A stretch of 6,499 nucleotides of DNA. Source: Chloroflexia bacterium. Lineage in GTDB: Bacteria > Chloroflexota > Chloroflexia > Thermomicrobiales > UBA6265. Location: assembly GCA_013698285.1 (NCBI GenBank), contig JACCVE010000595.1, forward strand, positions 1 to 6,499. Reading direction: 5' to 3'. This document shows positions 1 through 5,252 of the stretch, piece by piece. The translations under genes were made by a program, and so were the position numbers. The notes beneath the pieces were generated by a model. It saw only the letters and a program-made list of their open reading frames with translations. It searched no databases and was not told where the DNA came from. Positions within the stretch are counted from its first letter, which is position 1. Each line of letters opens with the position of its first letter.

Positions 1-930
1 GCTTGGTCCTCGGCCCGTCCACCGGGTCCGGACCCGCGGCACGGTGCGCTCGGTGTTATAGACGGGAAATTCGCTCCAGCCACGGAGGGGATAGTCCTTG
101 CGGAGGGGGTGGCCCTCCTCCCACTCGTCGGGCAGCAGCATGCGGCGCAGGTTGGGGTGACCCTCGAACTGGATGCCGAACATGTCGTAGCACTCCCGCT
201 CGAGCCAGTTGGCCCCGTTCCAGACGGGGGTCAGGGAGGGGACGGGTTGGCCGTCGTTGACCCCGGCCTTGAGCCGGACCCGGACCCGGTTGGTCAGCGA
301 GTAGAGCAGGACGACGACGTCGAAGCGGGGCTCCTCGCGGAGGCGGAGCAAATCGACCGCCGTCAGGTCGGTCAGGAAGTCGAGGCCGATACTCGTGTGG
401 TCCCGCAGGTGGAAGCAGATGTCGCGCAGGTCGGCCGGCCGAACGTGGATCGTCGTCTCGTCGCGGAAGCGGACGATGTCGAGGATCGTGTCCGGGAACC
501 GCTCCCGCAGCGCCATCACGACCGGGTGCCGCTCGACGTCGGGGTCGACGTAGGCGCCCCGGCCCCAGGGGTCGGTGTCGGCGACCGCGGCGATGTCCAT
601 CCGGGCCCGCATTGCGTCGACGTTGGCGAGGGGGTCGGCCGAGGACGGGTCACCCTCCTGGGTGGCGGTCGGCTCGGTCTGGCTGCCGCCGACGAGCGGG
701 TTGGCCGGGGCGGCGGCGGCGTCGACCGTCCCTGCCGGGTCGGCGTTGGAGGCCGAGCCCTCGGCGGTGTTCTTCAGGTCGGCCGAGGGGGTGTCGGCCC
801 CCGGGGCGTCCTGGCTGGCGCTCCGGGTCGGCCCGGCCACCGTGGTCGGCTCGCCCGCGATGTCCTGGTCCTGGCTTGCTTGGGCGGCCTTGGGTGTCGG
901 GCTGTCCTTCGGGGCCGGGGTGTCGGTCAA
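1..930 (-). CDS. nuoC: NADH-quinone oxidoreductase subunit C (30 kDa subunit), C-terminus cut by window edge
   Basis: NuoC is a cytoplasmic subunit of the arm joining the iron-sulfur part of complex I to the membrane; it carries no cofactor. The 310 visible codons contain the core fold from about residue 135 and the family signature at about 244-282: ERECYDMFGI, then GHPNLRRMLLPD, then GHPLRKDYPL. The frame is open from the left edge to a stop at 949-951. The chosen start is TTG at 930, because AAGGAG sits 8 bases upstream and no ATG or GTG occurs before it in the frame. This start adds about 110 residues of Ala/Pro/Thr/Ser/Asp-rich sequence without aromatic residues, Cys or His, and with about 16 acidic to 6 basic residues. 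That is unusual for NuoC. GTG at 840 and ATGs at 612 and 600 are alternative starts. The gene lies 92 bases after nuoB on the same strand. The C-terminus continues outside the window, and a fusion to NuoD cannot be excluded. Confidence 0.93.
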   Translation of the reverse strand, partial: MTDTPAPKDSPTPKAAQASQDQDIAGEPTTVAGPTRSASQDAPGADTPSADLKNTAEGSASNADPAGTVDAAAAPANPLVGGSQTEPTATQEGDPSSADPLANVDAMRARMDIAAVADTDPWGRGAYVDPDVERHPVVMALRERFPDTILDIVRFRDETTIHVRPADLRDICFHLRDHTSIGLDFLTDLTAVDLLRLREEPRFDVVVLLYSLTNRVRVRLKAGVNDGQPVPSLTPVWNGANWLERECYDMFGIQFEGHPNLRRMLLPDEWEEGHPLRKDYPLRGWSEFPVYNTERTVPRVRTRWTGRGPS

Positions 931-938
931 CGGGATCG

Positions 939-944
939 CTCCTT
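939..944 (-). promoter_or_regulatory. Ribosome binding site deciding the nuoC TTG start
   Basis: AAGGAG on the minus strand, within GAAGGAG, lies 8 bases before the TTG at 930. It is the best Shine-Dalgarno match near any candidate nuoC start and is the main reason for including the long N-terminal extension in the protein. Confidence 0.75.
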
Positions 945-968
945 CGGGTTACGGGGGACGGCGATGAC

Positions 969-1022
969 CGCCGCGCGGCGCCCCGGTTTCGGGACGATCC
1001 CCGGCGGGCCGAGAGCCCGGGG
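969..1022 (-). other. Hairpin-rich nuoB-nuoC intercistronic segment
   Basis: The gap between the nuoB stop and the nuoC start contains strong self-complementarity. There is a perfect 12-base palindrome CGCCGCGCGGCG at 969-980. Arms CCCCGG at 999-1004 and CCGGGG at 1017-1022 also pair, with an alternative 5-base-pair stem (1005-1009 with 1015-1019, loop of five). No run of T follows, so an intrinsic terminator is unlikely. The structure could stabilise mRNA, pause ribosomes or mark a processing site between nuoB and nuoC; the role is inferred only. Confidence 0.45.
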
Positions 1023-1571
1023 TCAGACCTGGGCGGCCATCGCCTCGGCGCGGTCGGCACGGCGCTGGGACTCGGCGGCATCGACGCCCTGCTTCTTGGC
1101 CATCGTCTCGTACTTGATCACCCGGTTCTGGAGTTCCAAGACACCGTAGTAGAGAGCCTCGGGCGTCGGGGGGCAGCCGGGGACGTAGATGTCCACCGGG
1201 ATCACCTGGTCGACGCCCTGGAGGACGGCGTAGGTGTCGTAGGGGCCGCCAACGTTGGCGCAGGAGCCCATCGAGATGACCCACTTTGGCTCCGGCATCT
1301 GGTCGTACAGGGTGCGGACGATCGGCGCCATCTTCTTGGTGACGGTGCCGGCGATGAACATCATGTCGGCCTGGCGGGGGGAGGCCCGGTAGAGCATCCC
1401 GAACCGCTCGGCTAGGTCGAACCGGCTCATCGAGGCCGAGATCATCTCGATCGCGCAGCAGGCCAGGCCGAACTGCAACCACCACAGGGACGACCGGCGG
1501 GCCCAGTTGAACACGAAGTCGAGCGAGGTGATGAAGATGTTCTTGTCGAAGCGGTCGTCGATCAGACCCAT
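1023..1571 (-). CDS. nuoB: NADH-quinone oxidoreductase subunit B
   Basis: NuoB (the PSST subunit) holds iron-sulfur cluster N2, the last electron carrier before quinone, at the foot of the complex I peripheral arm. The 182-residue protein has the family's cluster ligands: the adjacent cysteines C38 and C39 in FGLACCAIEM, C104 in SMGSCANVGG, and C133 in VPGCPPTPE. Other conserved stretches are the N-terminal DFVFNWARRSSLW and YRASPRQADMMFIAGTVTKKM. Length is normal for the family. A basic-acidic helical tail (about 160-182) follows the core. The start is ATG at 1571, with GGGAG 7 bases upstream at 1579-1583. The start lies inside the end of nuoA, so the two genes overlap by 10 bases and are probably translationally coupled. 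Nothing is missing from the catalytic set. Confidence 0.98.
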   Translation of the reverse strand: MGLIDDRFDKNIFITSLDFVFNWARRSSLWWLQFGLACCAIEMISASMSRFDLAERFGMLYRASPRQADMMFIAGTVTKKMAPIVRTLYDQMPEPKWVISMGSCANVGGPYDTYAVLQGVDQVIPVDIYVPGCPPTPEALYYGVLELQNRVIKYETMAKKQGVDAAESQRRADRAEAMAAQV

Positions 1572-1933
1572 TCCAGGGCTCCCTTCTTCCAGGCGTAGAC
1601 ATAACCGGCGAAGAGCAAACCGATGAAGCTCATCATCTCGACGAAGCCGTACAGGCCAAGCTCGTCGAAGATCACCGCCCAGGGGAAGATGAACACCGCC
1701 TCGATGTCGAAGATCACAAATAGCATCGCCACGACGTAGAAGCGAGGGGTGAAGGTGGGGCGGACCGGCTCGATGTCCGGCATGCCGCTCTCGTAGGGGG
1801 CGGCCTTGGTGGCGGAGGGCTTGCTGGGCGCGACCACCCAGTTGAGGAGGAGCAGGGTCATCCCGATCGCGAAGGCCGAGACGGTCATCAACCCGATGAT
1901 GATCCAGTTTTCCCCGAAGATCTGCGGCTCCAC
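1562..1933 (-). CDS. nuoA: NADH-quinone oxidoreductase subunit A
   Basis: NuoA is a small membrane subunit of complex I near the quinone cavity. With the start chosen here it has 123 residues, the normal size, and three predicted membrane helices at about 8-31, 64-87 and 96-116. Between helices 1 and 2 is the family loop with YESGMP (about 47-52). Helix 2 contains the conserved acidic segment FVIFDIEAVFIFPW. I chose GTG at 1933 because GAGGAGG lies 8 bases upstream; ATG at 1963, in frame and 10 codons earlier, has no convincing ribosome binding site. The gene is first of the visible nuo group, 227 bases after ktrB, and its end overlaps nuoB. This is the usual nuoA-nuoB-nuoC order, so later nuo genes are expected past the left edge. 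Confidence 0.96.
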   Translation of the reverse strand: MEPQIFGENWIIIGLMTVSAFAIGMTLLLLNWVVAPSKPSATKAAPYESGMPDIEPVRPTFTPRFYVVAMLFVIFDIEAVFIFPWAVIFDELGLYGFVEMMSFIGLLFAGYVYAWKKGALEWV

Positions 1934-1941
1934 GGCCCCGT

Positions 1942-1948
1942 CCTCCTC
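1942..1948 (-). promoter_or_regulatory. Ribosome binding site deciding the nuoA GTG start
   Basis: GAGGAGG on the minus strand, 8 bases before GTG at 1933. No comparable motif precedes the in-frame ATG at 1963, so this site favours the shorter protein, which also starts where NuoA homology is expected to begin. Confidence 0.7.
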
Positions 1949-1988
1949 GCGTCTCGGCCCCATCCGGAGGCCGCTGATACCACCCCGA

Positions 1989-1997
1989 ATGGTAGCA
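1989..1997 (-). promoter_or_regulatory. Candidate extended -10 element for the nuo operon
   Basis: The minus strand reads TGCTACCAT here, an extended -10-like TG-N-TACCAT, about 55 bases before the nuoA GTG. No good -35 hexamer stands 16-18 bases upstream. The position in the ktrB-nuoA gap (1934-2160) is right for a nuo promoter, but the match alone is weak in such GC-rich DNA. Confidence 0.25.
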
Positions 1998-2125
1998 CGG
2001 TGGGCCCGCCCCGGCCGTCTCCCGCACCACGTTGCGCCTCGCCACAAACCCCCGGTCAGGCGCTGTTGCCCGATGGGGACCGGCCATTCCGTTGGGCGGG
2101 CGGCGCCGGCTCGGTGTGGTCTGGC

Positions 2126-2155
2126 CCGGCGTCGTCCGGCGTCGTCCGGCGTCGC
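2126..2155. repeat. Three tandem copies of a 10-base unit
   Basis: The plus strand reads CCGGCGTCGT, CCGGCGTCGT, CCGGCGTCGC: two identical units and one with a single mismatch. The repeat ends 5 bases before the last base of the ktrB stop codon, in the ktrB-nuoA gap. The unit is not an obvious hairpin. No intrinsic terminator with a T run was found after ktrB. The rest of the gap shows only the weak -10 candidate. Confidence 0.6.
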
Positions 2156-2160
2156 CTCGC

Positions 2161-3603
2161 TCAGCCAATCCGGACGCTGGTCTCCGGAAAGCGGTAGGTG
2201 GCGCGAGCCTGGCGGCGCTGGAGGGCGAAGGCTGCCGTCAGCGGGCCGAGGCGGCCGATGAACATCGTGGCGCAGAGGACCAGTTTGCCCGGGTCGCTCA
2301 GGGACGGGGTGATGCCGGTGGTGAGACCGACGGTGGCCAGGGCACTCATGGCCTCGAACATCAGGTCGAGGAAGCCCACCTCCGCTCCCGCGAGCCAGTC
2401 CTCGGTCAGGGCGAGCGACAAGGTGGCGATGAAGTGGGTGGCGACGAAGAGGACGATGATCGCGATAGAGCGAAAGACGAGAGCGACCGGCAACCGGCGG
2501 CCGAACAACTGGGGCTCGAGCTGGCCGCGTAGGGTGGACGTCACGGCCACCGCCACGACCCCGACGGTGGTCAGCTTGACGCCGCCGGCGGTCGAGCCGG
2601 AGGCACCGCCGATGCCCATCAGGAGGACCCAGACGAAGAGGGTGACCGTCTGGAAATCACCGACATTGACGGTGGCGTAGCCAGCCGTGCGGGCGGCGAC
2701 GCTCTGGAAGAGCGACGTATGGAACCGGGCCCAGGCCGGGACATCCGCCAGCGCTCGCTCCCACTCCGCGCCGAGGAAGACGAGGGTGCCCCCCACCAGG
2801 AGCACGGTATTGACGATCAGGATCAGCTTGCCGTCGAGGCTGAACCGGGACCAGCGGCGGCGGGACGCCAGGTCGGAGAAGAAGATATACGAGAGCGCGC
2901 CGGCCTGGATCAGCACCATGACCGTCCCGTTGACCCACGACGATCGCTGGTAGGGGGCGAGCGAGACGAAGTTCCCCTGGAGGTCGAACCCGGCATTGCA
3001 GAAGGCTGACACCGCATGGAAGACGCCGTGCCAGAGCGCGAGGTGAAACGGCATATCGAACGCGAATCGGACGGTCAGGAGCGCGGCACCGGCGCCCTCG
3101 ACGAGCAGCGTGAACCGGACGACTTTGCGGGAGAGGTCGATGGCCTCCCGGACGGAGAGGGTCGCGCCGCCATCCCGCATCAGGAGGGTCTCTCGCAAGC
3201 CAACCTCATGGCGGAGGATCTGGAGCAGCAGGCTGGCCCCGACCATGAACCCGAGCCCTCCGATCTGGATCAGGATCAGGATCACCAGTTCACCGAGGAA
3301 GCTCCAATGGTCGGCGGTGTCCACGGTGACCAGACCCGTGACACAGGTCGCGGAGACGGCCGTGAACAGGGCGTCGATGGGATCGGTGGCCCGGGAGGAT
3401 TCCGTGGCCCAGGGCATCATCAAGATCATCGTGCCGGTCGCGATGATGGCGGCCAGGGCGCCGATGAACCGGCGGGCGTGGTGGCGGGACGTCGTGGGGC
3501 GCGGTGATTCCCGGGGACCAGGGCAGGGGATGACCCGGGTGGGTCGAGGTCGCTGACCAGCCTCCGCGCCGGGTAGGTGCTCTGGTCGCGCCGGTCCGCT
3601 CAC
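2161..3603 (-). CDS. ktrB: TrkH/KtrB-family potassium uptake membrane subunit
   Basis: This is the membrane pore subunit of a K+ uptake system driven by membrane potential, in some relatives Na+-dependent. The 480 residues form four repeated membrane-pore-membrane units. Filter glycines are present in all four: G90 in TCVTGL, G205 in FCNAGFD, G308 in RTAGYAT and G426 in ATVGLTTG. The flexible loop of the third repeat reads GIGGASGSTAGGVK (about 330-343), and the C-terminal family motif MFIGRLGPLT is at about 447-456 with the gating arginine R451. Length fits KtrB. The first 45 or so residues are Pro/Arg-rich and probably cytosolic. One oddity is QAGALSYIFFSDL (about 233-245), where relatives usually have a GG-L/I-GF-like segment. 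GTG at 3603 is chosen because it shares GTGA with the ktrA stop and has GGGAG 8 bases upstream. The tight overlap with ktrA supports one bicistronic K+ transporter. Confidence 0.95.
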   Translation of the reverse strand: MSGPARPEHLPGAEAGQRPRPTRVIPCPGPRESPRPTTSRHHARRFIGALAAIIATGTMILMMPWATESSRATDPIDALFTAVSATCVTGLVTVDTADHWSFLGELVILILIQIGGLGFMVGASLLLQILRHEVGLRETLLMRDGGATLSVREAIDLSRKVVRFTLLVEGAGAALLTVRFAFDMPFHLALWHGVFHAVSAFCNAGFDLQGNFVSLAPYQRSSWVNGTVMVLIQAGALSYIFFSDLASRRRWSRFSLDGKLILIVNTVLLVGGTLVFLGAEWERALADVPAWARFHTSLFQSVAARTAGYATVNVGDFQTVTLFVWVLLMGIGGASGSTAGGVKLTTVGVVAVAVTSTLRGQLEPQLFGRRLPVALVFRSIAIIVLFVATHFIATLSLALTEDWLAGAEVGFLDLMFEAMSALATVGLTTGITPSLSDPGKLVLCATMFIGRLGPLTAAFALQRRQARATYRFPETSVRIG

Positions 3604-4283
3604 GCGGGCTGCTCCCGGCCATTGGCGAAGGCGTCGATGGCCCGGTCGGAACCGGCGAGGATCAGTTCATCACCCACCTGGATCCGCTCCTCATCGGCGG
3701 GCGCGGAGATCAGCGTTTGGCCGCGCCGGATCAGCAGCACGCTGAGTGGCAGGTTCGCATCCCGATAAAGAGCGGCGAGGGTATGCCCGACGAAGTGCGG
3801 TAGGGCGGGGAGCTTGGCCACTCCGGTCGTCGGGGTAAGCGGGATGTAGTCATTGATCTGGCGAACGGCCAGCGAGTGGGCGAGGCGGGTCCCGGCATCT
3901 CGTTCGGGGAAGACGACCTGATCGGCACCGATCCGGCGGAGCAGCTCGCCGTGCAGGTCGCTGGCGGCCTTGGCGACGACCCATGGGATACCGAGACGCT
4001 TCAGGACGAGCGTCGCCAGGACGCTGGCTTCGAGGCTCTCGCCCTGGGCCACGATCCCGACGTCGGATTGCTCGACGTGCAGCGAACGCAGCAGGTCCTC
4101 GTCGGTGCCGTCGCCCTGGGCGGCCAGGGTGACGAAGCCGGACGCGTCGGCGACCTGCTTCTCACCGATGTCGATCGCGGTCACCTCGTAGCCAAGCCCG
4201 TGGAGCGTGCGGGCCGTGCTGGTGCCGAAGCGGCCAAGGCCAATGACGACGATCCGCTCGGCTCGCTCCCCGTCCCGTGCCAT
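3600..4283 (-). CDS. ktrA: TrkA/KtrA-family potassium uptake regulatory subunit (RCK protein)
   Basis: KtrA forms a cytosolic ring that binds nucleotide and gates the KtrB pore. In the 227 residues, the N-terminal RCK (Rossmann) domain at about 10-130 opens with IVVIGLGRFGTS (G15, G17, G20), and an acidic residue, D38, ends the second strand, as expected for nucleotide ribose binding. ERDAGTRLAHSL follows at about 127-138. The RCK_C domain occupies about 141-220 and ends in VGDELILAGS. Length matches single-RCK KtrA rather than the double TrkA. I chose ATG at 4283 because GAGGGG lies 7 bases upstream. An in-frame ATG at 4307 would add eight Arg/Gly-rich residues but has a poorer site. The gene overlaps ktrB by 4 bases and follows the DUF1349 gene after 115 bases. 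That gap has a weak CATACT -10-like hexamer (4347-4352) with no clear -35. It is too short and shows no obvious structure for a ydaO-type riboswitch. Confidence 0.95.
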   Translation of the reverse strand: MARDGERAERIVVIGLGRFGTSTARTLHGLGYEVTAIDIGEKQVADASGFVTLAAQGDGTDEDLLRSLHVEQSDVGIVAQGESLEASVLATLVLKRLGIPWVVAKAASDLHGELLRRIGADQVVFPERDAGTRLAHSLAVRQINDYIPLTPTTGVAKLPALPHFVGHTLAALYRDANLPLSVLLIRRGQTLISAPADEERIQVGDELILAGSDRAIDAFANGREQPA

Positions 4284-4290
4284 GCCCGTG

Positions 4291-4296
4291 CCCCTC
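4291..4296 (-). promoter_or_regulatory. Ribosome binding site deciding the ktrA start
   Basis: GAGGGG on the minus strand, 7 bases before ATG at 4283. It favours this ATG over the upstream in-frame ATG at 4307, whose upstream sequence ends in GGACGAG with poor spacing. Confidence 0.6.
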
Positions 4297-4398
4297 GTTC
4301 TCGCCATCTCGTCCGACCGTCGTCCGGTTCATCCCGCGTCCGCCGTAGTATGCCCGGCGACGGCAGACCATACCGGGACGTTTGCCGGCGGGGGGTTA

Positions 4399-4968
4399 TC
4401 AGGGAGCGGCGATGGTGAAGCCGGTGAAGCGGGCGGTGAATCCGGCCCCGTCCGGGGCGGCGACCATGGGCCCGACCAGGACGGACGACTCGGCAGTCAG
4501 GTAGGCGAGGCGTATCATGGCCAGATCCGCCGTGCCAGTCGCGCAGTGGACCTCGACGGCGGCGCCCCGCCGCGTGATCTGGAGGTGCAGTGGGCCGGGG
4601 TCGGCGGACAGGGGCACCACCGACCAGTCGGAGACTTCCCGGGTGACGACCACGCTCGCGAGGTGGAGGCCATCGACAAACTCGATGCCGCACTTGAGCC
4701 AGGTCGTCTCGTCCAGCCTGACCATCAGGCCGGCCTGGTCGTAGCGGTCGTGGTACGCCCCATCGACCACGACGGACGCGACGAAGTCCCCGTCCCAGGC
4801 GCGGGCCAGGAGATGACCGTTGTCCCGGATGAACCCGTAGTGGGTCGTCCGCCAGAAGTCGGTCCCCGGGTCTGCCCGCACCGTCAGGGTGTCCCCCTCC
4901 CGGGACCAATCGGCGGGCTCGTTCAGCCAGGTCATCTCGCCGGTTTCAGCCGCGTCGCCAGTGTCCAT
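4399..4968 (-). CDS. DUF1349 domain-containing protein (Ree1-like)
   Basis: The 189-residue protein matches the DUF1349 family, whose yeast member is Ree1, linked to enolase expression. The family is thought to have a concanavalin A-like beta-sandwich; its biochemical role in bacteria is not established. Recognisable family stretches are MTWLNEPADW (12-21), TDFWRTTHYGFIRDNGHL (36-53), YDQAGLMVRLDETTWLKCG (76-94) with IEFVDG, and VVVTREVSDWS (106-116). There is no signal peptide or membrane segment, so it should be cytosolic. Length is typical for a single-domain member. ATG at 4968 is chosen because GGAGG lies 6 bases upstream; the in-frame ATG at 4995 has no good site. The gene is divergent from the glucarate dehydratase-like gene and co-directional with ktrA 115 bases downstream. 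A carbohydrate-related role fits the fold and neighbour but is inference. Confidence 0.92.
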   Translation of the reverse strand: MDTGDAAETGEMTWLNEPADWSREGDTLTVRADPGTDFWRTTHYGFIRDNGHLLARAWDGDFVASVVVDGAYHDRYDQAGLMVRLDETTWLKCGIEFVDGLHLASVVVTREVSDWSVVPLSADPGPLHLQITRRGAAVEVHCATGTADLAMIRLAYLTAESSVLVGPMVAAPDGAGFTARFTGFTIAAP

Positions 4969-4974
4969 CCGTGA

Positions 4975-4979
4975 CCTCC
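4975..4979 (-). promoter_or_regulatory. Ribosome binding site deciding the DUF1349 gene start
   Basis: GGAGG on the minus strand (TGGAGG with its preceding base), 6 bases before ATG at 4968. It is the strongest Shine-Dalgarno match for this gene and argues against the ATG nine codons upstream at 4995. Confidence 0.7.
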
Positions 4980-5063
4980 AGAGCGTTGCGGTCATCGCAT
5001 CGGGTGCCGCCGCGTCATCCTATCCGCTGCCGGGCAACATGGGTCGGAGGGAAGGCGGGTCAC

Positions 5064-5079
5064 TCTGGACCGGGCCAGA
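5064..5079. promoter_or_regulatory. Imperfect 16-base palindrome, possible operator
   Basis: TCTGGACCGGGCCAGA is palindromic at 14 of 16 positions. It sits in the divergent intergenic region, upstream of the TAGGAT candidate for the DUF1349 gene. Its size suits a dimeric regulator, but GC-rich DNA yields such dyads by chance, so the call is tentative. Confidence 0.25.
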
Positions 5080-5177
5080 CACGGTGACGGCATCGGACCG
5101 GGACTGGCCCACTCGAGGCGACGTGCTGGATGGTCCACGATGCCCTGGCCGGGTGTGCGGCCGTCGTGCGACGCTGA

Positions 5178-5205
5178 TCGACGCGCTCTGGCGCCGGTGT
5201 ACCAT
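5178..5205 (+). promoter_or_regulatory. Candidate promoter for the glucarate dehydratase-like gene
   Basis: TCGACG at 5178-5183 matches 4 of 6 bases of the consensus -35, and TACCAT at 5200-5205 is a -10 candidate after a 16-base spacer. It lies about 47 bases before the start codon and just ahead of the perfect inverted repeat at 5209-5231. Consensus matches are modest, so confidence is low. Confidence 0.3.
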
Positions 5206-5208
5206 GGC

Positions 5209-5231
5209 GGACCGCCGGACGTCGGCGGTCC
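5209..5231. promoter_or_regulatory. Perfect 9-base inverted repeat, candidate operator or 5' leader hairpin
   Basis: GGACCGCCG (5209-5217) and CGGCGGTCC (5223-5231) are exact reverse complements separated by five bases. The element is directly downstream of the TACCAT candidate and ends 21 bases before the ATG at 5253. On DNA it would suit a dimeric repressor such as a GntR, LacI or IclR type, which often control sugar-acid genes. As RNA it would make a stable leader hairpin next to the ribosome binding region. No T run follows, so it is not a terminator. Confidence 0.5.
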
Positions 5232-5252
5232 ATTCGGTGAGGTCGTGGTCGG

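Larger units (their letters stand above)
4969..5252. other. Divergent control region between the DUF1349 gene and the glucarate dehydratase-like gene
   Basis: This 284-base stretch must carry the start signals for both flanking genes. Toward the DUF1349 gene, the minus strand has TAGGAT at 5017-5022 as a weak -10 candidate without a good -35. Toward the plus-strand gene, a promoter candidate lies at 5178-5205. Two dyad-symmetric elements (5064-5079 and 5209-5231) are listed separately. Arms GGGCCAG (5072-5078) and CTGGCCC (5104-5110) also form a perfect 7-base inverted repeat 25 bases apart. I see no convincing gene, tRNA or terminator inside it. Confidence 0.5.

Noticed and set aside
109..1149. 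A 346-codon open frame on the plus strand opposite nuoC and part of nuoB
   Set aside because: It is antisense to a gene with clear NuoC and NuoB signatures, has low-complexity Gly/Val/Arg-rich content, and is expected as a by-product of GC-rich third codon positions.
2100..2160. Intrinsic terminator after ktrB
   Set aside because: The sequence is GC-rich with some self-complementarity, but no clean stem followed by a T run is present on the minus strand.
1572..2168. Upstream extension of the nuoB frame by about 200 codons
   Set aside because: The extension runs across nuoA in another frame and has no family similarity. The Met at 1571 with its GGGAG site starts exactly where NuoB homology begins.
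2198..3556. Several plus-strand open frames opposite ktrB
   Set aside because: They are shadows of a membrane protein with a complete KtrB signature. None has recognisable domains or a convincing start site.
4284..4398. A c-di-AMP (ydaO-type) riboswitch before ktrA
   Set aside because: These riboswitches often precede K+ transporter genes, but the 115-base gap is too short, and I see no matching conserved core. Only a GTATG/CATAC pair of short arms is present.
4181..4909. A 242-codon minus-strand frame overlapping the DUF1349 and ktrA genes
   Set aside because: It is Arg/Gly/Pro-rich in the wrong frame relative to two recognisable proteins, and spans both of them and the gap between.
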